NCBI GenBank assembly: GCA_040512755.1
Contig: JBEVEP010000025.1
Span: forward strand, 1 to 13,108
Direction: 5' to 3'
Source of the DNA: JBEVEP01 sp040512755
GTDB taxonomy: Bacteria > Pseudomonadota > Alphaproteobacteria > Rhizobiales > Rhizobiaceae
Length of the DNA stretch: 13,108 nucleotides
Under the pieces are notes generated by a model. The model had not been told where the DNA came from and made no database searches. It saw only the letters and a program-made list of their open reading frames with translations. Position 1 is the first letter of the stretch, and each line of letters begins with the position of its first letter. A program made the position numbers and the translations under genes. Below, one piece after another: positions 6,378 to 13,108 of this stretch.

Positions 6378-6602
6378 TCAAGCTTCAAGTATCCAGAGAG
6401 TGATTCCGTTGATGTTGGTGGTATGAGAAGTCGGCGGCATTGCCGGCAACACCCAACCCACATCCGGCGATGACATAATACAGGATTGATAAGACGGTAG
6501 TGTCGCGGATGGCCGGAAACTGCGCGACGGCATGGCAACGAGCGCCCAGGCGAGCACAAGCACAAAAAGCGCAACCGCGCCGATAAGTTTTCGAAACCGC
6601 AC
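6378..6602 (-). pseudogene. DUF2842 family small membrane protein with two compensating frameshifts
   Basis: Read from a GTG at 6602, the frame gives VRFRKLIGAVALFVLVLAWA-LVAM, the first membrane helix of DUF2842 proteins (alphaproteobacterial, about 65-70 residues). From about 6529 to 6458 the family sequence (VAQFPAIRDTTVLSILYYVI-AGCG, second helix) is found in another frame. At about 6458 the original frame returns with GWVLPAMP, the conserved end. One base appears lost near 6530 and one gained near 6457, so the frame stays open but the 24 middle codons are misread and the second helix is destroyed. The tail (PPTSHTTNINGITLWILEA) is also unlike the family, and the site lacks a good ribosome binding site. 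It lies 75 bases from ctaA, divergently, as I recall from related genomes. Confidence 0.7.
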
Positions 6603-6677
6603 GGGATAGCTTGCAACATTCCAGTGTTGCGAGGACAGGGTGCCGCACTATATGGTCCGCGCGCCTGCGACAAGAAC

Positions 6678-7790
6678 ATGATGACGGCTATTCAAGCTTT
6701 GTATCGTGACGATTTGGACCATGGCCGCGCGATTCGGCTGTGGCTTTACGTGGTCGCTGCGCTCATCTTCGCCATGGTTGTGGTTGGTGGCGCAACCCGG
6801 CTGACGGGATCCGGGCTGTCGATCACCGAATGGCAGCCGGTGACGGGTGCGCTGCCGCCACTCAGCGAAGCGCAATGGCAAATGGAATTTCAAAAGTATC
6901 AGGCGATTCCGCAGTATCGGCAATTAAACGCGGGAATGAGCCTTGCCGATTTTAAGACCATTTATTGGTGGGAGTGGACGCACCGGCTCATCGGCCGCGG
7001 CATTGGCATAATTTTCTTTGTGCCCTTCGTCTGGTTTCTGTGGCGCGGCTGGATCCCGCGCAACCGTCGCGCCGGCCTATGGCTGATCCTGGCTCTTGGC
7101 GCGCTGCAGGGCGCGATCGGGTGGTGGATGGTAGCTTCCGGGCTCGCCGGTCGCGTCGAAGTGTCTCAGTACCGCTTGGCGACGCACCTCGTCCTTGCCT
7201 GTCTGATTTATGTCGCCGTGCTCTGGACCGGAACGCGTTGGCAGGACGAGCGGGCGCACGCGCTGTTCGAGAAATTGGGCAAAGCCGCCCAACCGGTGAC
7301 TGTTCGCGCCGGCGCCATTGGGCTCGTGGTACTAATCCTGGCGCAGATCTATCTCGGCGCTTTGGTCGCAGGTTTGCGCGCCGGGCATGTATACAACACC
7401 TGGCCGTTGATCGATGGCGGCCTTGTTCCGCATTCCTCGCGCCTACTTTCCGAGGTGCCGTGGTGGCGAAATTTTTTTGAAAATCCGCTCACGGTCCAGT
7501 TCGATCATCGCATGCTCGGCTATGTGATCGGTTTATTGGCGCTTCTTCAGCTGTTCAATGTCGCCAAACTGGTCAAGCCTGATCCCATCTTCACAAGCGC
7601 AGCTCTTGTCGCCACAGCGGTCATCCTGCAAGTAGCGCTCGGCGTTTGGACGCTGCTGTGGGTCGCCGCGCTACCGCTCGCGCTTGTGCACCAGGCGAGC
7701 GCGATGATCACGTTAACCTTGGCCGTCATTCACGCAGCAACTACGGTCCCGCCTAAAGTCTCGGCGCGAACAGAACCGTCTTTGCCGTAG
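6678..7790 (+). CDS. ctaA: heme A synthase (COX15/CtaA type 2)
   Basis: This inner-membrane enzyme oxidises the C8 methyl of heme O to the formyl group of heme A for aa3-type cytochrome c oxidase. The 370-residue protein has about eight hydrophobic helices and the COX15 signature GGATRLTGSGLSITEW (38-53). The four conserved haem-ligand histidines are visible in their usual contexts: EWTHRLIGR (H102), ATHLVLA (H170), FDHRMLGY (H277) and LVHQAS (H338). The internal GHVYNTWPLIDGG loop is typical of the alphaproteobacterial/mitochondrial type. The frame extends to 6624, but family members begin close to ALYRDDLDHGRAIR, so the ATG pair at 6678/6681 is preferred, although its ribosome binding site is weak. 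The gene is intact and faces away from the damaged DUF2842 gene. Confidence 0.95.
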   Translation: MMTAIQALYRDDLDHGRAIRLWLYVVAALIFAMVVVGGATRLTGSGLSITEWQPVTGALPPLSEAQWQMEFQKYQAIPQYRQLNAGMSLADFKTIYWWEWTHRLIGRGIGIIFFVPFVWFLWRGWIPRNRRAGLWLILALGALQGAIGWWMVASGLAGRVEVSQYRLATHLVLACLIYVAVLWTGTRWQDERAHALFEKLGKAAQPVTVRAGAIGLVVLILAQIYLGALVAGLRAGHVYNTWPLIDGGLVPHSSRLLSEVPWWRNFFENPLTVQFDHRMLGYVIGLLALLQLFNVAKLVKPDPIFTSAALVATAVILQVALGVWTLLWVAALPLALVHQASAMITLTLAVIHAATTVPPKVSARTEPSLP

Positions 7791-8324
7791 GTCCTCCGTG
7801 CCATTTTTTAGGAAGTTGTGGTCAGACTAATAAAGAACAAACAGACACATTTTTTGTTTGACGATTTTTGATGGGTGACTCAGAGACGCTCTCTAGCCCG
7901 CTCGTTAGTTCGAGCACGTGTCCTCCCTTTCATACTGTTCGGCCAGCGGTGTCTCCAGCACTGGTCGCTGACTATGAGTAACTGTTCGAGGGTCTCGCTG
8001 AGCGAAAGGTTGGTAACAAAATGTTCTTGGGTGAGCGATCTAATTCTTCGCTGATATCGCTCCGCAGCTGAACCGTCGTTGCGGCGAACGGCGTCGGCCA
8101 AACCACTGAGCAGGGCGTGTAAAGAGAAGCCGCTATGGGGAATCCAAACAGAACCCTGCTAACTACGCACAATTTGAAACGCCGTGACTACGCGCTTTGT
8201 GCAAAGCGATTGGGCTTTGTGCTAGTTCATGCATGGTTTGGGTCTGTCGTGCCCTTGTCGAGCGTGGTGCGCTGTGGCGCTCGATGGCGTTGTTTGTCAG
8301 ATGTCTAGACGCTACCAATCGATA
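7791..8324. other. intergenic stretch without recognisable gene
   Basis: This lies between the convergent ends of ctaA and cbbT. The first 80 bases are AT-rich, with a weak stem CAAACA/TGTTTG (7838-7860) that might help end ctaA transcription. A minus-strand frame at 7880-8101 would need a TTG start and resembles nothing I know. No RNA gene or mobile element is seen. Confidence 0.5.
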
Positions 8325-8352
8325 TCCGGTTTCGGGGGTAAAGCGGACATTA
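8325..8352 (-). repeat. second copy of the TGTCCGCTTT intergenic repeat, short and degraded
   Basis: The core AAAGCGGACAT (8340-8350) is the reverse complement of ATGTCCGCTTT at 545-555, flanked by GGTTTCGGGGGT. It lies nine bases downstream of the cbbT stop codon. Read on the minus strand beyond the gene, it gives the SALPPKPDI peptide pattern that I recall from this repeat family. Confidence 0.45.
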
Positions 8353-8360
8353 ACCGTTGC

Positions 8361-10400
8361 TCAAGAGAGCCCATGCGCGCTGTGGACCAGCAACCTTGCC
8401 GTTTCGGCAATCCGTTCAGCTGTGAAACCGAAATGCGGAAATAGTGCACTGGCGGGTGCCGACTCGCCGAAGCCGTCCATGCCAATGACAGCTCCGTCGA
8501 GCCCGACATATTTCCACCAGAGAGCGGTGGCGCCGGCTTCGATAGCAATCCGCTTGACCCCATCGGGAAGCACGGAGCGGCGGTAGGCCAGATCCTGACG
8601 ATCAAAGACCGTTGTCGAGGGCATGGAGACGACGCGCACCGAAACCCCTTGCCCGGACAGGATCTCCTTTGCCTTTATTGCCAGCGTGACTTCCGAGCCG
8701 GTAGCAATCAGAACGAGGTCTGGTTCTCCCGTCGGCGCATCCACGAGTACGTAGCCCCCCCTGGCGGCGAGACCGGCTCGATCGCCATCGTCTCGCTGTG
8801 CCGGCAGATTCTGACGCGACAACAGCAGACTCGTTGGGCCATCCCGTCGCTCGACGGCGGCCCTCCAGGAGACTGCGGTCTCCAAAAGATCACAGGGGCG
8901 CCAGACATCCATGTTGGGGATCAGTCGCAGCGACATCGCGTGCTCGACGGGCTGGTGCGTCGGCCCATCCTCACCAAGCCCGATCGAGTCATGCGTGAAC
9001 ACGAATATCGAGCGCAGACGCATTAGCGCGGCCATTCGTAGTCCGTTTCGTGCATAGTCCGAGAATACAAGGAACGTGCCCCCGAACGGGATGTAGCCGC
9101 CGTGTAGCGCGAGCCCGTTAATGATGGCTGTCATGCCGAATTCACGAACGCCGTAGTGGACATAATTGCCGCCTTCGTTACGACCGACGGTTCGGCTTGC
9201 CTTCCAGTTCGTTAGGTTGGAGCCAGTCAAATCCGCCGAACCCCCCAGAAGTTCCGGCAACATGGATGCGAGGGCTTCGATGGCCAATTGTGAAGCCTTG
9301 CGTGTCGCGATCGCTTCGGTCGCCCGAGCTACACCTGTCATCCAGGCATTGGCCTGCACGTCGAAGTCTGCCGGAAGATCGCCAGCCATGCGACGGCGGA
9401 ACTCTGCGGCAGGCACCGGGTACTCGCCGGCGTAGACCTCGAACCGCTGTTCCCATTTGCGCTGCATGCGCTCGCCTTCGCGCCGTGCGTCCCACTCCGC
9501 GCGTATCTGCGCGGGGATCTCGAATGGCGCGTAAGCCCACCCCAACGCCTGACGTGTGGCAGCGACTTCTTCAGCGCCAAGCGCCGCCCCGTGAACGTCG
9601 TGCGAGCCCGCCTTATTCGGCGCACCCCAGCCAATCACCGTCTTGCAACAGACGAGGGTGGGTTTCCCGCAGGTTTTAAATGCTGTCCGGATTGCGGATT
9701 CGATCGCGGCCGGATCGTGTCCGTCGACATCGCGAATGACGCGCCACCCATAAGCCTCGAAGCGGCTGGGTGTGTCGTCGGTGAACCAGCCCCGAACATG
9801 GCCGTCAATAGAAATACCATTATCATCATAGAATGCGACAAGCTTCTCGAGGCCGAGCGTGCCTGCAAGCGAGCAGACCTCGTGCGAGATCCCTTCCATT
9901 AGGCAGCCGTCGCCGACGAACACGAAGGTTCGGTGGTTGACGATCGTGTGGGTCGGCCGGTTGAATTCCTCCGCCAGAAGCTTCTCGGCGAGAGCCATAC
10001 CGACCGCATTCGCAAGGCCCTGCCCAAGCGGTCCGGTTGTCGTTTCGACCCCGGGGGTGACGCCGACTTCGGGATGGCCCGGTGTCTTCGAATGGAGCTG
10101 GCGGAAGCGCTTCAGCTCGTCAAGCGGAAGGTCATAGCCCGACAGATGCAAAAGCGCGTAAAGAAGCATTGAGCTATGACCGTTCGACAAAATGAAGCGA
10201 TCGCGATCCGGCCACCGGGGGTCAGCGGGATTGTGTTTGAGATAGCGATTCCATAGAACTTCGGCGATATCAGCTAACCCCATCGGCGCGCCGGGATGGC
10301 CGGATTTTGCCTGTTCAACAGCGTCGATCGCCAGCATGCGCAATGCATTCGCCAGTGTGCGATTGTCCAGGGCGTTCTTCATTTGCGGCATTGCGGTCAT
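8361..10400 (-). CDS. cbbT: transketolase (Calvin cycle)
   Basis: Transketolase moves two-carbon units between sugar phosphates with thiamine diphosphate, rebuilding pentose phosphates in the Calvin cycle. The 679-residue product has full family length. Visible motifs are GHPGAPMG (34-41), the NGH histidine (H75), and the thiamine-diphosphate/Mg motif GDGCLMEGISHE (163-174) ending in DDN (192-194). Also present are the catalytic Glu in VREFGM (E420), the LGEDGPTHQPVEH loop (475-487) and the C-terminal domain with IATGSEV. ATG 10400 is preferred: it lies 14 bases after the cbbP stop, with AGGA upstream, and fits the usual N-terminus. The ATG at 10451 would overlap cbbP by 37 bases. It is the last gene of the cbb operon here, and no aldolase gene follows. 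Confidence 0.95.
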   Translation of the reverse strand: MTAMPQMKNALDNRTLANALRMLAIDAVEQAKSGHPGAPMGLADIAEVLWNRYLKHNPADPRWPDRDRFILSNGHSSMLLYALLHLSGYDLPLDELKRFRQLHSKTPGHPEVGVTPGVETTTGPLGQGLANAVGMALAEKLLAEEFNRPTHTIVNHRTFVFVGDGCLMEGISHEVCSLAGTLGLEKLVAFYDDNGISIDGHVRGWFTDDTPSRFEAYGWRVIRDVDGHDPAAIESAIRTAFKTCGKPTLVCCKTVIGWGAPNKAGSHDVHGAALGAEEVAATRQALGWAYAPFEIPAQIRAEWDARREGERMQRKWEQRFEVYAGEYPVPAAEFRRRMAGDLPADFDVQANAWMTGVARATEAIATRKASQLAIEALASMLPELLGGSADLTGSNLTNWKASRTVGRNEGGNYVHYGVREFGMTAIINGLALHGGYIPFGGTFLVFSDYARNGLRMAALMRLRSIFVFTHDSIGLGEDGPTHQPVEHAMSLRLIPNMDVWRPCDLLETAVSWRAAVERRDGPTSLLLSRQNLPAQRDDGDRAGLAARGGYVLVDAPTGEPDLVLIATGSEVTLAIKAKEILSGQGVSVRVVSMPSTTVFDRQDLAYRRSVLPDGVKRIAIEAGATALWWKYVGLDGAVIGMDGFGESAPASALFPHFGFTAERIAETARLLVHSAHGLS

Positions 10401-10414
10401 GGGCGTAGTCCTGT

Positions 10415-11290
10415 TCAGAATGCTTTCCTCTTGCGATCCATCAGTTGCCAAATCATTGGCGTGAAGATGAGTTGCATCGCCAAGGCCATTTTACCTCCGG
10501 GGCACACAATCGTGTTGGCGCGTGACATGAAACTGTCGTGCAGCATGGAGAGGAGATAAGGAAAATCGATATCCTTCGGACTCCGGAAACGGATGATGAG
10601 CATGCTCTCGTCGGCGCTTGGGATGTCACGCGATATGAACGGGTTCGACGTGTCGACCGTCGGCACCCGCTGGAAGTTGACATGCGTTTCAGAAAACTGG
10701 GGACAAATGTACTTTACGAAATCCGGCATGCGGCGGAGAATCGTATCGACGATCGCCTCTTGCGACTGGCCTCGTGCGTCCCTGTCGCGGTGCAGCTTCT
10801 GGATCCATTCCAGATTGATGATCGGCACGACGCCAATGAGCAAGTCGGCGTGACGTGCGACATCGACCTTGTCAGTCTTGACCGCACCATGAAGCCCTTC
10901 GTAGAACAGCAGCTCTGTGCCTGATGGGAGGTCTTCCCATGCTGTGAATGTGCCAGGCTTTTGTTTGTAAAGTAGCGCCTCCTCTTCGTTGTGGAGATAT
11001 TTCCGCGTTTTTCCAGCACCCGTTTCGCCGAAGTCGCGAAAAAGAGCTTCGAGTTCCTCGAGCAAATTTGTGTCTGGGCCAAAATGACTGAGGTTCTGGT
11101 TTCCGAGCTTCTGCGCCTCGGCGATTTTCGCGCGCATTTCTGTGCGGTCGTACCGATGGAAGGCATCGCCCTCAACGATCGCTGCGGCGACGCCTTCGCG
11201 GCGAAAGATCTGCTGAAAAGTTGTCTTCACAGTTGTCGTGCCCGCGCCCGACGAACCGGTAATCGCGATGATCGGATGTTTTGCGGACAC
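10415..11290 (-). CDS. cbbP: phosphoribulokinase, proteobacterial class I
   Basis: This kinase phosphorylates ribulose 5-phosphate to ribulose 1,5-bisphosphate, the Rubisco substrate, and is specific to the Calvin cycle. The 291-residue protein starts MSAKHPIIAITGSSGAGTTT, with the P-loop at 12-20 in the GSSGAGTTT form typical of the bacterial octameric enzyme. It continues with EGDAFHRYDRTEM, FGPDTN, LLFYEGLHGAV (the catalytic region) and the C-terminal PGGKMALAMQLI. The start is a GTG at 11290, preceded by GAGG seven bases away; the upstream in-frame ATGs overlap cbbF and add an unrelated sequence. It lies 19 bases after cbbF and 14 before cbbT, so the genes are almost certainly co-transcribed. 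Confidence 0.96.
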   Translation of the reverse strand: MSAKHPIIAITGSSGAGTTTVKTTFQQIFRREGVAAAIVEGDAFHRYDRTEMRAKIAEAQKLGNQNLSHFGPDTNLLEELEALFRDFGETGAGKTRKYLHNEEEALLYKQKPGTFTAWEDLPSGTELLFYEGLHGAVKTDKVDVARHADLLIGVVPIINLEWIQKLHRDRDARGQSQEAIVDTILRRMPDFVKYICPQFSETHVNFQRVPTVDTSNPFISRDIPSADESMLIIRFRSPKDIDFPYLLSMLHDSFMSRANTIVCPGGKMALAMQLIFTPMIWQLMDRKRKAF

Positions 11291-11309
11291 GGCGTGACCT
11301 CGGATGCCT

Positions 11310-12386
11310 TCAGCCGGAGCGGAACAGCGAGCGCTTGTGGAAAAGCGGCGTTTCGAAAGTCGGCTCTTCTCCCTCATCATAATATTTGTGATAGGCGATC
11401 AGCCGCTCGACTTCGGCGCGTGACCCGAGGATCAAAGGTACGCGCTGATGCAGAGTTGTCGGCGCGATGTCCAGAACGCGCTCCCGGCCCGTGGACGCGG
11501 CGCCGCCGGCTTGCTCGACGATCATTGCCATCGGGTTCGCCTCATACATTAGGCGCAGGCGGCCCGGCTTCGACGTGTCCTTGGTATCGCGCGGATACAT
11601 GAATAGACCGCCGCGAATCAAGATGCGATAGATCTCGGCAACGAGTGACGCGATCCAGCGCGTATTGAAGTCGACTCCTCGTGGCCCTGTCTTGCCTTGG
11701 ATGCACTCCTCGACGTAGCGCCTGACGGGCGGCTCCCAGAAGCGTTCGTTCGATGCATTGATCGCAAACTCGCAAGTCGTCTCTGGAATGCGCATGTTGG
11801 GATGCGTTAACGTGTAAGCGCCGATCTCCCGATCGAGCGTGAACCCGTGCACGCCGCTGCCGAGCGTGATTACGATCATCGAGGTGGGGCCATAAAGAGC
11901 AAAACCGGCCGCGATCTGCTTGGTTCCGGGCTGCAGGAAATCCGCCACAGTCGGATGCGTGACACCCGGCGGCGCGCGCAGTATCGAGAAAATGGTTCCA
12001 ACCGTGACATTAACGTCGATATTCGAGGAACCGTCGAGCGGATCGAACAGGAGCAGATAGCTGCCCTTCGGATATTCCGCCGGAATGGGGTAGGGCTGTT
12101 CCATTTCCTCGGAAGCCATGCCACAAAGCTGGCCGCCCCACTCACATGTCTCGAGGATGATTTCGTTCGCGACGACGTCAAGCGGCTTCTGGTCTTCGCC
12201 CTGGACGTTGACACTCGTCGCAGTGTCGTCCCGCGCGATCAATGCCCCGCGCGAGACGGCCGATGCAATGAACTTGCACGATGTCTGAATGTCGTTGAGT
12301 AGCCCGGTGAGATCCGGATCGGGGTTGGCGCCGCGGCGCTCATTCTCGATGATGAACTTGCTGAACGTCGACCGGCGGTGTGGCAT
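11310..12386 (-). CDS. cbbF: class I fructose-1,6-bisphosphatase (Calvin cycle, probably also sedoheptulose bisphosphatase)
   Basis: The enzyme removes the C1 phosphate of fructose 1,6-bisphosphate; cbb-operon versions usually also act on sedoheptulose 1,7-bisphosphate. The 358-residue protein has the class I motifs: ASEE (91-94), the metal site DPLDGSSNIDVNVTVG (115-130), NTRWIASLVAE, and the sugar-phosphate loop YEANPMAMIVEQAGGAAS (281-298). The ATG at 12386 follows GGGAGGAAGCG, a very strong ribosome binding site. It lies 23 bases after cbbX and 19 before cbbP. Length and motifs indicate an intact enzyme. Confidence 0.96.
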   Translation of the reverse strand: MPHRRSTFSKFIIENERRGANPDPDLTGLLNDIQTSCKFIASAVSRGALIARDDTATSVNVQGEDQKPLDVVANEIILETCEWGGQLCGMASEEMEQPYPIPAEYPKGSYLLLFDPLDGSSNIDVNVTVGTIFSILRAPPGVTHPTVADFLQPGTKQIAAGFALYGPTSMIVITLGSGVHGFTLDREIGAYTLTHPNMRIPETTCEFAINASNERFWEPPVRRYVEECIQGKTGPRGVDFNTRWIASLVAEIYRILIRGGLFMYPRDTKDTSKPGRLRLMYEANPMAMIVEQAGGAASTGRERVLDIAPTTLHQRVPLILGSRAEVERLIAYHKYYDEGEEPTFETPLFHKRSLFRSG

Positions 12387-12409
12387 CGCTTCCTCCCGTG
12401 GACCGGTGT

Positions 12410-13108
12410 CTATTGCAAGAACACCCGACTGGCGCGGATATCTTCCGCCGCGATTGTCTGAAGTGCGCTCTTATCGAGCGGTTTGCCGCGCTCGGAAAAC
12501 AAGCGGTTCGCCTGGCGCAGCCGCGCACGGTCTAGTGCATTGCGGATCGAGCGCGCATTCGAGAACCGCGGTTGGCGCATACGGCGCTCAATGTATTCGC
12601 GCATCGCCGTTTCCGCTGGAAGATCGAACCGATATTGCATCTTCGTGATCATGCACTTGGCGATGTCCATAAGCTCCTCGGCACCGTAATCGGGGAATTC
12701 GATATTGTGGGCGATCCGAGAGGCCATGCCTGGATTACTCTTGAAGAACGTGTCCATCCGGTTCTTGTATCCGGCCAGGATCACCACAAGATCATCGCGG
12801 TTATCCTCCATGACCTGGAGGAGAATTTCGATCGCCTCCTGGCCGTAGTCGCGCTCGTTTTCGGGTCGATAGAGGTAGTAGGCCTCGTCGATAAACAGTA
12901 CGCCGCCCATCGCCTTTTTGAGTATCTCTTTCGTTTTTGGTGCCGTGTGACCGATGTACTGGCCAACGAGATCGTCGCGTGTGACGCTGACGACATGATC
13001 GCGCCGTGCATATCCGAGCCGATGCAGGATCTCCGCCATCCGCAAAGCAACGGTCGTCTTTCCGGTGCCGGGATTGCCCGTGAAGCACATGTGCAAGGAG
13101 GGTGGTTC
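12410..13108 (-). CDS. cbbX: red-type Rubisco activase CbbX (partial, 5' end outside window)
   Basis: CbbX is a hexameric AAA+ ATPase that frees inhibited form IC (red-type) Rubisco by pulling on the large-subunit C-terminus. The frame is open from the right edge and gives the last 232 residues of a protein usually near 300. It has Walker A GNPGTGKTT (11-19 of the fragment), the pore loop YIGHT (51-55), Walker B GVLFIDEAYYLY (69-80), a probable Arg finger in NPGMASRI (R131) and the conserved NARSIRNALDRARLRQANRLF region. The TTG at 13096 is inside the gene and is not the start. Its presence implies form I red-type Rubisco, so cbbL and cbbS are expected upstream, to the right of the window. 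Confidence 0.95.
   Translation of the reverse strand, partial: EPPSLHMCFTGNPGTGKTTVALRMAEILHRLGYARRDHVVSVTRDDLVGQYIGHTAPKTKEILKKAMGGVLFIDEAYYLYRPENERDYGQEAIEILLQVMEDNRDDLVVILAGYKNRMDTFFKSNPGMASRIAHNIEFPDYGAEELMDIAKCMITKMQYRFDLPAETAMREYIERRMRQPRFSNARSIRNALDRARLRQANRLFSERGKPLDKSALQTIAAEDIRASRVFLQ

Noticed and set aside
7838..7860. CAAACA...TGTTTG stem after ctaA
   Set aside because: The stem is six AT-rich pairs, too weak to call a terminator.
7880..8101. Minus-strand frame of 73 codons
   Set aside because: It needs a TTG start, has no ribosome binding site and no recognisable protein.
9178..9540. Secondary frames inside and opposite cbbT
   Set aside because: They are shadows of the transketolase coding sequence, which has all its motifs.

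Overview
The window looks like a chromosome segment of an autotrophy-capable alphaproteobacterium of the order Hyphomicrobiales (Rhizobiales). The Nitrobacteraceae/Xanthobacteraceae neighbourhood (Nitrobacter, Bradyrhizobium, Oligotropha-like) is my inference. It rests on a form I (CbbX-type) Calvin-cycle operon, an alphaproteobacterial ClpA with a long basic tail, a COX15-type heme A synthase next to a DUF2842 gene, several small families I know mainly from rhizobia, and high GC content.

Left part (1-3748): the C-terminal end of an MFS-type permease enters from the left edge. It is followed by about 880 bases without an intact gene, holding a decayed toxin-like (RelE/ParE) remnant and a degraded intergenic repeat. 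Then comes clpA on the minus strand. Where clpS would normally sit upstream of clpA there is a truncated copy of a small conserved protein.

Middle part (3749-6620): a stretch of small genes and gene remains. These are a TPR-repeat remnant whose two halves lie on opposite strands, an AT-richer small gene of unknown function, a divergent pair of tiny genes, a small membrane protein, the C-terminal tail of an ATP-dependent DNA ligase, the C-terminal third of a serine-glyoxylate aminotransferase, and a DUF2842 gene carrying two compensating frameshifts. This pattern suggests repeated insertion, deletion and decay between the core genes clpA and ctaA.

Right part (6678-13108): ctaA (heme A synthase) on the plus strand, a 570-base gap with no recognisable gene, then a tight minus-strand operon transcribed cbbX - cbbF - cbbP - cbbT (gaps 23, 19 and 14 bases). 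These encode the red-type Rubisco activase, fructose-1,6-/sedoheptulose-1,7-bisphosphatase, phosphoribulokinase and transketolase. Together they regenerate ribulose bisphosphate and keep Rubisco active; the Rubisco genes themselves are expected just beyond the right edge. The operon stops at cbbT without the aldolase gene that often follows.

I found no tRNA, rRNA, CRISPR array or intact mobile element, and no convincing new multi-gene system. The most unusual structures are the pseudogene cluster at 3.9-6.6 kb and the truncated gene in the clpS position.
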